A DNA stretch of 64,000 nt, from positions 1,935,340 through 1,999,339 of the forward strand of contig NC_014225.1 in the NCBI RefSeq assembly GCF_000092785.1, read 5' to 3'. The translations under genes and the position numbers were made by a program. Position 1 is the stretch's first letter. Every line of letters starts with the position of its first letter. This stretch comes from Waddlia chondrophila WSU 86-1044 (lineage in GTDB: Bacteria > Chlamydiota > Chlamydiia > Chlamydiales > Waddliaceae). The notes under the pieces were generated by a model, which saw nothing but the letters and a program-made list of their open reading frames with translations, ran no database searches and was not told the DNA's origin. Shown here in pieces: positions 9,995 through 18,613 of the stretch.

Positions 9995-10704
9995 ATTTGC
10001 AAAGCGATTACTCAGACTACTTAAGCGGCGCTAAATTCCACAACGGGTTGAACGTTCAAATCTCTAATCGCCATGAGTTGAAAGATCGTCTGTGTAAAAT
10101 CGAGGAGCTTGTTCAAAACAAAAATGTTTTGCACGCCGGCTGCGTTGACCATCTTCCTCTTATCAAAGAGAAAATACACTCTAATCGTTGGCTTCATAAA
10201 AGGCTTTCCCTCTGTGCTTCCCGTTGTATGGGATTCGATATTGACCAGCCAGGCATTGAGTTTGTCAAAAAACTCGGTTATTCCAACGTGATTTATCACG
10301 ATTTAATCAAAGATAAAATTCTTCCTAAAGAAATTTGTGAGTTTGAATAGGATTACATGGTTCTTGGCGAATTATTGGAGCATATCAACAATCCTGTCCT
10401 TTTCTTGGAAGAGTTAAAAAACAAATATCAAGCAAAAGTTTCAAAAGTTATCATCACAGTCCCCAACGCCTTCCGCATTAGCAATTTCAAATTTTCCCTT
10501 TTTAATAAGGAGCTGATCAATAGCGACCATAGATATTGGTTTACTCCATACACTCTAGCGAAAATCATCGTTGAATCTGGGCTAATTATGGAGGACATGC
10601 ACTTCGTTGAAGGGTGCCTTTCCCGGAAATCTTTCTTTAAAAATTTTCTATTAAAAAGAAAACCGCTTTTCTGCGATACAATTGTAGCTATAGCATCTCT
10701 ATGA
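9991..10704 (+). pseudogene. SAM-dependent methyltransferase interrupted by an in-frame TAG
   Basis: Two pieces in the same frame make one class I methyltransferase: residues before the stop contain a VLHAGCVDH motif I (normally VLDxGCxxG) and an acidic GFDID motif II; those after it contain the LGELLEHI post-motif typical of Methyltransf_11/23 proteins. The amber codon is at 10348-10350. Deleting GAATAG (10345-10350) would give EFDYMVLGELLEH, the form expected for the family, so a 6-base insertion is a plausible cause. The start at 9991 overlaps the flippase stop (ATGA) and the end overlaps the glycosyltransferase start (ATGA), so the gene fitted neatly into the operon until recently. It could instead be a sequencing error or a read-through gene. 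Confidence 0.75.
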
Positions 10705-11942
10705 AAAAATTGGTAATGCTCACATCCTTTTTCCCTTTTGCTCATGGAGAGGAGTTCTTAGAAACAGAGATCGAATATTTAACCAAATACTTCGATCAAA
10801 TACATATCTTTCCAAAAAATTTCGACAAAAACAGACGTCCTTTACCTCCCAAAGTTCAAATTTCTCATTTATTTTTTTCTAATAAAATCTTAAAAAAATT
10901 CACAATTTTAAGAAAAAGTTTATTTTCTTCTATGTTTTGGATAGAGTTTTTCAACCATCCTTTCAACTACATTAAATGGAAGCCTCTAAAACATTTAATT
11001 TTCATGACCGGAGAATCGAAGAAAAATCTCAATAAATTTTCCTCTTATATTCAGAAAAACGGTCTCGAAGAGGCCCTTTTTTACAGCTATTGGTGCGATC
11101 ACTCCCCTCTTATTCTCATGCTATTAAAAAAAAAACATCCTAAAATTACGATCATTTCAAGAGCGCACGGAGGAGATCTTTATCACGAACGCATGCCTGC
11201 CGGCACAAAGTTTTTAAGGCAACGTCTTCTTTCAAATCTTGATTATGTCTTCACAATTTCGAACCATGGGCGTGATTATCTGCTTTCAAATTACACATTA
11301 AAGAGCAGTAAAATCATCGTTTCCCGGCTTGGGGTAAACCCTTCAAAAAAGAAAACTTCTCCATCATCCACAGAAGAATTCTTTTCTGTCGTCAGCTGTT
11401 CTTTCCTAACTCCTGTTAAACGCATTAATCTCCTTATCAAAGCTCTTGCTATTGTTGCAAAACGACTGCCCGAAGTAAAATTTAACTGGTCTCATCTAGG
11501 CGACGGTCCCTTGAGAAATGAACTCGAACAACATGCGAAAGAATCTTTTCCCTCTAATGTCTCTTTCTGTTTTTACGGTTATATAAAAAACAAAAAAATT
11601 ACCGAATTTTACTATAAAAATTCAATCGATTTATTTATTAATTTAAGTGTATCGGAAGGTCTGCCAGTTTCCATGATGGAAGCTCAAAGTTGCGGCCTCC
11701 CCATCTTAGCGACAAATGTTGGAGGCGTTAGTGAAATCGTCAATTCTTCAAACGGGTATTTACTGCCAAAAGAAATAACCCCTGAAGTCATTGCCGATAA
11801 AATGATTTCCATAAAAAGCAACACCAAGGAGCTTAATCAAAAAAAAATTAGCGCTTATCATCATTGGGAACAACATTTCAATGCCCTTAAAAACTATGAA
11901 TCTTTTGCTCAGAAAATTTCAAGATTGAGAAGTCAATCTTGA
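10701..11942 (+). CDS. Glycosyltransferase family 4 (GT-B fold)
   Basis: The C-terminal half carries the GT4 nucleotide-sugar binding pattern: a VVSCSFLTPVKRI core strand, the LGDGPLR loop, and the EX7E motif E319-E327 in SEGLPVSMMEAQSCGLP followed by ATNVGG. The N-terminal acceptor half begins MKKLVMLTSFFPF and has the RAHGGD motif. It would add a sugar to a lipid-linked glycan on the cytoplasmic face. The start overlaps the interrupted methyltransferase by 4 bases, so its translation may depend on ribosomes passing through that gene. AT-rich like the flippase. Confidence 0.88.
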   Translation: MKKLVMLTSFFPFAHGEEFLETEIEYLTKYFDQIHIFPKNFDKNRRPLPPKVQISHLFFSNKILKKFTILRKSLFSSMFWIEFFNHPFNYIKWKPLKHLIFMTGESKKNLNKFSSYIQKNGLEEALFYSYWCDHSPLILMLLKKKHPKITIISRAHGGDLYHERMPAGTKFLRQRLLSNLDYVFTISNHGRDYLLSNYTLKSSKIIVSRLGVNPSKKKTSPSSTEEFFSVVSCSFLTPVKRINLLIKALAIVAKRLPEVKFNWSHLGDGPLRNELEQHAKESFPSNVSFCFYGYIKNKKITEFYYKNSIDLFINLSVSEGLPVSMMEAQSCGLPILATNVGGVSEIVNSSNGYLLPKEITPEVIADKMISIKSNTKELNQKKISAYHHWEQHFNALKNYESFAQKISRLRSQS

Positions 11943-11976
11943 AATCCATCCTTTCATTTGGTAAAATTTTTCCATC

Positions 11977-13299
11977 ATGTCTCTTGCCATTGAACATCAA
12001 CCGTTAACCGTTGAACGAATCAAGTCCAAACAGCTGACGCTGGGAGTGGTTGGTCTGGGATATGTCGGCTTGCCCCTGTGTTTAACTTTTGCCGAAACAG
12101 GTGTTCCTGTCATCGGATTTGATATCGACTTGCATAAAATAGAAACGATCAACAACGGTGAAAGCTACATTAAACACATCAGCAGCCAAAGACTTGACAA
12201 GCTGCTGCAGCAGCAACTTTTCTCAGCAACCTCCAATTTCGAACAAATCAGCAACTGTGACGCAGTTCTGATTTGCGTACCGACCCCTTTGAATGCACAC
12301 TTAGAACCCGATCTTTGCTATATTAAAAATACAGTCCAAACACTTGCGCCATTTCTCAAACCCCAAACGATTATTTCCTTAGAAAGTACGACTTGGCCGG
12401 GGACAACGGAAGAATTCGTAAAGCCTATTATTGAAAAATACAGTCCGCATGAAATCGGAAAAGATTTATACATCTGCTTTAGTCCTGAGAGGGAAGATCC
12501 CGGAAATACATTTCACACCACTCGAACGATTCCCAAAATTGTTGGTGCTGTCGATCATAAAAGTCTTGCTTTAGCAACAGCGCTCTACGAACTTTCAATA
12601 GATCAAGTCATTCCTGTAAGCAGTACGCAAGTTGCTGAGCTTGCAAAGCTTCTTGAAAATATTTTTCGCAGTGTCAACATTGCTCTTGTCAATGAACTCA
12701 AAATAATCTGCGACAGCATGGGAATCAACGTATGGGAAGTGATCGAGGCAGCAGGAACTAAACCATTCGGATTCATGAAATTCCAACCAGGCCCAGGGTT
12801 AGGAGGACACTGCATCCCTGTTGATCCTTTCTATTTAAGCTGGAAAGCGAAACAGTATGGAGTTTCCACCCGTTTTATCGAGTTAGCAGGCCAAATCAAT
12901 CGATCCATGCCGGACTTTGTCGTCGGCAAAGTGCAAGACTGCCTGAACCACTTTGGAAAAGCAGTAAATGGATCTAAAATCATGATACTTGGGCTAGCAT
13001 ACAAACCAGATATCGACGACATGCGGGAAAGTCCGAGCCTTGAGCTGATGGAAAAGCTAGAAAAAAAAGGAGCATGCGTGGACTACCACGACCCCTTGCT
13101 CCCAAGTATTGGAACAACTAGAAAATATGGCAATTTAACAAATAAGCAACACAAGGAACTCTCAAAAGGCTACGATTGTTTTCTGCTTGCAACCGCACAC
13201 TCCTTCTTTTCTGCAGACAACATTTTATCCTACAACACACCGGTGGTCGATACGCGGAACTTTCTACCGCGGAGCTCGCCCCTTGTTTTTCCTTCGTGA
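11977..13299 (+). CDS. wbpA: UDP-N-acetylglucosamine 6-dehydrogenase, WbpA-like
   Basis: NAD-dependent nucleotide-sugar dehydrogenase of the UDP-glucose/GDP-mannose dehydrogenase superfamily. It has the Rossmann motif G26-L-G28-Y-V-G31, the SPERE motif, and the catalytic cysteine C279 in GGHCIPVDP. The surrounding sequence (FSPEREDPGN, KPFGFMKFQPGPGLGGHC) is closer to WbpA/WecC-type enzymes than to UDP-glucose dehydrogenase. With the following aminotransferase and dehydrogenase-acetyltransferase it predicts oxidation of UDP-GlcNAc to UDP-GlcNAc uronate. The substrate call rests mainly on this context. Composition changes here from the AT-rich upstream genes to the window norm. Confidence 0.88.
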   Translation: MSLAIEHQPLTVERIKSKQLTLGVVGLGYVGLPLCLTFAETGVPVIGFDIDLHKIETINNGESYIKHISSQRLDKLLQQQLFSATSNFEQISNCDAVLICVPTPLNAHLEPDLCYIKNTVQTLAPFLKPQTIISLESTTWPGTTEEFVKPIIEKYSPHEIGKDLYICFSPEREDPGNTFHTTRTIPKIVGAVDHKSLALATALYELSIDQVIPVSSTQVAELAKLLENIFRSVNIALVNELKIICDSMGINVWEVIEAAGTKPFGFMKFQPGPGLGGHCIPVDPFYLSWKAKQYGVSTRFIELAGQINRSMPDFVVGKVQDCLNHFGKAVNGSKIMILGLAYKPDIDDMRESPSLELMEKLEKKGACVDYHDPLLPSIGTTRKYGNLTNKQHKELSKGYDCFLLATAHSFFSADNILSYNTPVVDTRNFLPRSSPLVFPS

Positions 13300-13314
13300 A
13301 GCAAACGAGGTCAC

Positions 13315-14409
13315 ATGCAATTTATCGATTTAAAAAAACAATATCAGTTATATAAAAAAGCCATCTTCCAGGAAATCGAAAAAGTTTTGGAAAGCGGCCA
13401 TTTCATTCTTGGCCCGCAAGTTAAGGAAATCGAACAAATACTTGCAGATTATGTCGGCATCAAACACTGTCTCGCTGTTTCCAGTGGAACGGATTCTCTT
13501 CAGATCGCTCTGATGGCATTGAATATCGGCCCCGGCGATGAAGTGATCACTGTTCCTTTTACATTCATCTCCAGTGCTGAAGTGATCTCTCTGGTCGGTG
13601 CGACCCCTGTCTTTGTCGACATCGAGCCGGATACTTACAATATCGATATCGAAAAATTGGAAGCGGCCATTACCCCTCGAACAAAAGCAATCATCCCCGT
13701 TTCCCTATTCGGACAAATGCCTGATTTTACTCGAATTAACGCAATTGGGGAAAAGCACGGTATTCCAGTGATCGAAGATGCCGCGCAAAGCTTTGGAGCC
13801 ACTCAGAATGGGAAAAAAAGCTGCAGTCTGACAACCATTTCCTCAACTAGCTTCTTCCCTGCAAAGCCTCTGGGATGCTACGGGGATGGAGGAGCGCTTT
13901 TCACCAACGATGATGCTCTTGCAGAAACCATGCTTGCCATCCACACACATGGCAGTACAGTCAGAAACCACCACCCGCTGATCGGCATAAACGGCAGGTT
14001 TGACACACTTCAGGCGGCAGTCCTCTTAGCAAAATTTCCCCATTTTCCAGACGAAGTGAAAGCACGGGAGCAGATCGGAGCCCGCTACACCGAATTATTG
14101 GGAAAATGTTGTCAAACGCCTAAGATACAGCCAGGCAACACCCACGTGTATGCCCAATACACAATACGCGTTCCCAACCGGGAAAAGGTGCAAGAAAAGC
14201 TGCAGGAAAAAGGAATACCGACAGCTGTCTATTATCCTGTCTGTTTGCATGAACAGCCTGTTTACAAAATCCTTGGATACGAAAAAGGGAGCTTTCCTAA
14301 TGCTGAAAAGGCAGCAAACGAGGTCTTAAGCTTACCAATGCACCCTTGGCTAACAGAAGAAGAGCAAAATCATATCGTTAACACTGTAAAACAAGTACTA
14401 ATGGCGTGA
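13315..14409 (+). CDS. wbpE: PLP-dependent sugar aminotransferase (DegT/DnrJ/EryC1/StrS), WbpE-like
   Basis: DegT-family enzyme of normal length (364 residues). The pyridoxal-phosphate lysine is K184 in FFPAKPLGCYGDGG; the SSGTDSLQ cofactor loop and the EDAAQSFG motif are present. In the WbpABED pathway it transaminates the 3-keto sugar made by the WbpB step, with glutamate as donor. A GAGG ribosome site sits seven bases upstream of the ATG. The gap to the dehydrogenase is 15 bases and to the next gene 9 bases, so these form one operon. Confidence 0.9.
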   Translation: MQFIDLKKQYQLYKKAIFQEIEKVLESGHFILGPQVKEIEQILADYVGIKHCLAVSSGTDSLQIALMALNIGPGDEVITVPFTFISSAEVISLVGATPVFVDIEPDTYNIDIEKLEAAITPRTKAIIPVSLFGQMPDFTRINAIGEKHGIPVIEDAAQSFGATQNGKKSCSLTTISSTSFFPAKPLGCYGDGGALFTNDDALAETMLAIHTHGSTVRNHHPLIGINGRFDTLQAAVLLAKFPHFPDEVKAREQIGARYTELLGKCCQTPKIQPGNTHVYAQYTIRVPNREKVQEKLQEKGIPTAVYYPVCLHEQPVYKILGYEKGSFPNAEKAANEVLSLPMHPWLTEEEQNHIVNTVKQVLMA

Positions 14410-14418
14410 GGTTTAGAA

Positions 14419-16047
14419 ATGAATGGATTGAGAAACATTGCCGTGGTCGGCGGAGGCCGTTGGGGAAGAAATCTCATTAGAAATTTTTTCGAAATTGGAG
14501 CTCTCCATACAATATGCGACATGAATGAAGCGCTTCTGGATTCTTATCTGGAAAAATACCCGAACATTAATACCACAACGAATTTCAACTCCATACTGGA
14601 AAATCCCCTGCTATCGCGCATCGTCATCGCCGCACCAGCCATTCAGCACTATGCATTAGCCAAAAAAGCTCTTTTGGCCGGAAAAGACGTGTACGTTGAA
14701 AAACCTCTATGCTTGGACTGCGGAGAAGCAAGAGAGCTCATCGATCTTGCTCAAAAAAGCGGGCGGATCCTAATGATTGGGCACCTCTTGCAGTACCACC
14801 CCTACGTGCTCAAGCTGCAAGAGCTCGTTTCAACAGGGGAGCTGGGAAGACTCCAATATATCGTCTCAAACCGACTTAATTTAGGCGCTGTACGCACAGA
14901 AGAGAACTCTCTTTGGAATTTTGCGCCCCATGACGTTTCCGTCATCCTTTCCCTATGCGGAAATCAAATGCCTGAATCTGTCAGATGCCTTGGGGGGGAT
15001 TTTGTCTCGCAAGGAGTAGCTGACAAAGCGCTTATGACATTGCGTTTTAACGGAGGAATCCGCTCACACATTTATGTCAGCTGGCTTAATCCCTATAAAG
15101 AACAAAAGTTAATCCTCACAGGATCGCATGGAATGGCAGTTTTCGATGACACAAAGCCATGGGAAAAGAAATTAGTCTTCTATCGCACTCAGATCAAGTG
15201 GAACAATGGAATCATTCCTCAAATAGAATCGGAAAGCTCTGAACCGATTATTGTTCCTCCAGCTGAACCTTTAAAAGAAGAGTGCCGCCACTTCATCAAA
15301 TGCTGCGATGAACGGATTCGGCCTAAAACAGATGGCGAAGAGGCTCTCAGAGTATTGAAAGTGCTGCAAGCCGCTCAGAAAAGCATGGATGCGGAGGGAA
15401 CTGAAAAAAAGCCTGAAGACTTCCAAAAAGCATACCATGCGCATTCAACAGCAGAAATCGATCCAAAATCTTCTATAGGGAAAGGAACAAAAATTTGGCA
15501 CTTTTCCCACTTGATGGCCGATTCCATCGTAGGCGAAGGGTGCAATATCGGACAAAACGTCGTCATCTCTCCAAATGTCCGGCTCGGACGCAATGTCAAA
15601 GTGCAAAATAATGTCAGTATTTACAGCGGCGTGACTTGCGAGGATGATGTTTTCTTAGGCCCCAGCATGGTCTTTACTAATGTCCTCAATCCGCGAAGTG
15701 AAATCAGCCGTCGGGATCAGTACAGCAAAACTTTGGTGCGAAAAGGGACAACCATTGGCGCCAATGCCACCATTCTCTGCGGCATCGAACTTGGAGCCTA
15801 CTCCTTTATCGGAGCTGGAGCTGTCGTGACTAAAAACGTCAAACCTTTTGCCCTCATCACAGGCAATCCAGGCAAGCAGACGGGATGGATGAGCCGACAT
15901 GGGGAAAAACTCAATTTGCCTCTACAGGCACCAAAAGGAAAAACCTTAACAGCAACGTGTCCAGCTACCGGCGAAGTCTATCAGCTTAACGGAGATACCC
16001 TTGAACATGACCTATTATCTCGAATCGGAACAATCCTTACATCATGA
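14419..16047 (+). CDS. WbpB-WbpD fusion: Gfo/Idh/MocA sugar 3-dehydrogenase plus hexapeptide-repeat N-acetyltransferase
   Basis: Residues 1 to about 325 are a Gfo/Idh/MocA oxidoreductase, with the NAD-binding motif GGGRWG (11-16) and the catalytic EKP at 94-96, matching WbpB (oxidation at C3 of UDP-GlcNAcA). From about residue 339 the sequence switches to a left-handed beta-helix acetyltransferase with many hexapeptide turns, matching WbpD, which acetylates the new 3-amino group. The short linker is polar. The fusion places steps two and four of UDP-2,3-diacetamido-glucuronate synthesis on one chain, next to the genes for steps one and three. The last 41 bases overlap the helicase gene. Confidence 0.9.
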   Translation: MNGLRNIAVVGGGRWGRNLIRNFFEIGALHTICDMNEALLDSYLEKYPNINTTTNFNSILENPLLSRIVIAAPAIQHYALAKKALLAGKDVYVEKPLCLDCGEARELIDLAQKSGRILMIGHLLQYHPYVLKLQELVSTGELGRLQYIVSNRLNLGAVRTEENSLWNFAPHDVSVILSLCGNQMPESVRCLGGDFVSQGVADKALMTLRFNGGIRSHIYVSWLNPYKEQKLILTGSHGMAVFDDTKPWEKKLVFYRTQIKWNNGIIPQIESESSEPIIVPPAEPLKEECRHFIKCCDERIRPKTDGEEALRVLKVLQAAQKSMDAEGTEKKPEDFQKAYHAHSTAEIDPKSSIGKGTKIWHFSHLMADSIVGEGCNIGQNVVISPNVRLGRNVKVQNNVSIYSGVTCEDDVFLGPSMVFTNVLNPRSEISRRDQYSKTLVRKGTTIGANATILCGIELGAYSFIGAGAVVTKNVKPFALITGNPGKQTGWMSRHGEKLNLPLQAPKGKTLTATCPATGEVYQLNGDTLEHDLLSRIGTILTS

Positions 16048-18613
16048 TGCTCTAGTCGTCCGTGTAGAAGGGAATCCCGATCCGGATCTGTTGAAATCGC
16101 TCAAAATAGAAGAGCGCCGCCATCAACTTAAAAACCCCGGGAATTCTGAGAAAAACCTTTTCCACATCTCTGCCAAAAGCGCAAACTCTCTCTTAAAGGC
16201 AATGGCAGCAAGCGGGCAGCTAAAACATGGCAATAAAAACATCGTCTGCGATTTCTACGGAAAAAACACGCTCACATTCCTTATCGATGACGGCCTGATC
16301 ATCGGACAGGTGCAAACGCGCAACTCCCTCATTGACATCAGCGACTCTCCATTTATCGGACGCGGCTCTCCCCACTGTTTTTTAGACGGCATTACCCTCC
16401 GCTTTCTCACAACCGATCTCCCATGGAAAATTCTAAAGAAACTCTATACGCAAACCCCTCCCCCAACCCTTGAAGAGGTGGAAGCGTGTGTGATCGAAAA
16501 CGACCCCGATACCCCAAATATCGAATACATTTCAAGAAACGCCTCAGAACCGCTTCCTCTGCTCAAACTTAAAGATGCATCAGGCGCCTTTGCAGAACTT
16601 TGGCTCGACGATGGAACCTGCGGCCGCGGTTCAGAGTGGGAAAAAGACCTGTTGGAAACAGGATTTACAAGGCGATTAGATGAGGGAGTTGCAAAAATCC
16701 ACTCCAGTGGAAAATCGATGATTTTAGGTCCCATTACAAGGTCCGGTTGTTCCGAGCCGTTTTGCTCTGACGGAGGTCTGCCCAATAGGGCAGGCGAGGA
16801 GGAGCAAATGGAAGGGGGCATAAAAGGGCGATTTTACACAGCGAAGAATTTTGCAACTCCCTCATATCTCTATTTTTGCCCGCTTGACCAGGTGCAAAGC
16901 TCCCTTTCTTTTTTACTGGAGCTGGGATGGACCATTCAGGATTGCGAGGGAAGAAATATTAAGCTGGCCGGAAAACTGAATTTAGATGTTCAACAATCAA
17001 CAGACAGCATCATTATTAAAGGATCCATTCCCTATGGAGATGAAGAGGCCAACATTGCAAGCATTGCGGGGCAAACAGCACTTTTTGTTCCTCTTTCGAA
17101 AAACACAGTCGGTTTGATTCCTCTGTCAAACGAAATTAAAAACCTTGCCCGGGAAGGAGAATTGGTCGCTGAAGGAATTAAGATAAGAAAGACGCAAGCC
17201 ATGAGCTTTGAGCCCTTGCTAAAACCGTTTGGCCTAAATCTGTTTCAACCGCATCAACCGGTTAAAATCGGCGGCCGCTTTCATGGAACTTTGCGTCCCT
17301 ATCAGCAGGCCGGAGTGGAGTGGCTCTCATTTCTCAAACAAAACGGCTTCCACGGCATCCTGGCAGATGATATGGGTCTGGGAAAAACCATCCAAATTCT
17401 CGCCTATTTGACCACAGAAACAGGAGGAAAACCCTCGCTTTGCGTCATGCCAACCTCGCTCCTATATAACTGGAAAAAAGAAGCTGAAACCTTTTTCCCT
17501 GAATTACTCGTGACTCTTCATCACGGCCCTGAACGCTCCAAAAAGACCTTGCCCAAAGAGGGATTGATCTTAACCTCTTACGGAACACTTCTTCGAGACA
17601 AAGACCTTTTCAAAGCCTCCGCTTTCCAGTGCATCTTCCTGGATGAAGCGCAAGTGATCAAAAACCGCCGCACACAGCAGTTTCAAACCGCATGCGAACT
17701 TGAAGCGGTTTTTCGCTGCTGCATCACAGGGACGCCTGTAGAAAACCGAACAGAAGAGCTATTCACCCACTTCCACTTTCTTATGCCCGATCTTTTGAAA
17801 GGCTGCGATCCCAAAGAAACCTCCCGGATTAAAAAGAAAACAGGCCCTTTCATCTTGCGCAGGCGAAAAGAGGAGGTTGCCTCAGACCTTCCGGAAAAGA
17901 TCGAGCAAAATGTCTGGATCTCCATGCCTGAAAATCAACGGACAATGTACGACCAGTTTGCAGCAAGCGCACAGCAGAGTTTGATTCAAAAAATCAAGCT
18001 TGACGGAGCGGGCAAACACCGGATGGAGATTTTTGAAACACTGCTAAGGCTCAGACAAATTTGCTGCCATCCTTATTTGGTTAACGGCCAGGAAGGAACA
18101 AGCGGAAAATTGGAAGCATTGATCGCAGATATGGAAACAATCAAGGAAGAAGGGAAAAAAGCGCTTATTTTCAGCCAGTTCACTTCGATGTTATCGATCA
18201 TCAAAAAATCGTGCAGCAAAGAGGGGTGGAAATTCTGCTATCTCGACGGTCAAACAAAAGAGCGCAAAGAGCAAGTCGACCATTTTCAAACCGATCCGGA
18301 AATCCCCTTTTTCCTAATCAGTTTAAAAGCGGGCGGCGTCGGACTCAACTTGACCGCTGCGGATTATGTCTTGCTTTTCGATCCTTGGTGGAATCCAGCT
18401 GTGGAAAGGCAAGCGATTGACCGCGCTCATAGAATTGGCCGCAAAGACACTGTGATCGCTAAACGCTACCTTTGCTTAGACAGCATCGAGGAGAAAATGC
18501 TGCATCTCAATACGGCAAAACAGCATTTGGCCGATCAATTATTGGATGAGACATCTGATCATCAAATCCTTACGGAAGATGATTTTCTATTTCTTCTGGA
18601 AAGCACTCAGTAA
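16007..18613 (+). CDS. SNF2/SWI2-family DEAD/H helicase
   Basis: Superfamily 2 ATP-dependent remodeller or translocase. Motif I is DDMGLGKT (K460), motif II DEAQ (D546-Q549), and the C-terminal helicase half contains LISLKAGGVGLNLT and the RAHRIGR motif VI. The N-terminal 400 residues are poorly conserved. Residues about 245-272 are an odd Gly/Glu/Cys-rich stretch encoded by a palindromic insert (see separate entry). The start is uncertain: ATG at 16007, or TTG at 16001, which lies at better spacing from a GGAG at 15991. Either overlaps the end of the preceding glycan gene. Chlamydiae commonly encode such SNF2 proteins; their DNA target is unknown. The 3' end overlaps the convergent efflux channel by 44 bases. 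Confidence 0.88.
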   Translation: MTYYLESEQSLHHDALVVRVEGNPDPDLLKSLKIEERRHQLKNPGNSEKNLFHISAKSANSLLKAMAASGQLKHGNKNIVCDFYGKNTLTFLIDDGLIIGQVQTRNSLIDISDSPFIGRGSPHCFLDGITLRFLTTDLPWKILKKLYTQTPPPTLEEVEACVIENDPDTPNIEYISRNASEPLPLLKLKDASGAFAELWLDDGTCGRGSEWEKDLLETGFTRRLDEGVAKIHSSGKSMILGPITRSGCSEPFCSDGGLPNRAGEEEQMEGGIKGRFYTAKNFATPSYLYFCPLDQVQSSLSFLLELGWTIQDCEGRNIKLAGKLNLDVQQSTDSIIIKGSIPYGDEEANIASIAGQTALFVPLSKNTVGLIPLSNEIKNLAREGELVAEGIKIRKTQAMSFEPLLKPFGLNLFQPHQPVKIGGRFHGTLRPYQQAGVEWLSFLKQNGFHGILADDMGLGKTIQILAYLTTETGGKPSLCVMPTSLLYNWKKEAETFFPELLVTLHHGPERSKKTLPKEGLILTSYGTLLRDKDLFKASAFQCIFLDEAQVIKNRRTQQFQTACELEAVFRCCITGTPVENRTEELFTHFHFLMPDLLKGCDPKETSRIKKKTGPFILRRRKEEVASDLPEKIEQNVWISMPENQRTMYDQFAASAQQSLIQKIKLDGAGKHRMEIFETLLRLRQICCHPYLVNGQEGTSGKLEALIADMETIKEEGKKALIFSQFTSMLSIIKKSCSKEGWKFCYLDGQTKERKEQVDHFQTDPEIPFFLISLKAGGVGLNLTAADYVLLFDPWWNPAVERQAIDRAHRIGRKDTVIAKRYLCLDSIEEKMLHLNTAKQHLADQLLDETSDHQILTEDDFLFLLESTQ
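16757..16810. repeat. Palindromic insert within the SNF2 helicase gene
   Basis: Nested inverted repeats inside a coding region: outer arms TTTGCTC (16761-16767) and GAGCAAA (16802-16808), inner arms CTGCCC (16778-16783) and GGGCAG (16788-16793) around AATA. It codes for a low-complexity stretch (SEPFCSDGGLPNRAGEEEQ) that interrupts otherwise ordinary sequence. This resembles the in-frame palindromic elements known from Rickettsia, but no second copy was found by eye. Confidence 0.45.
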
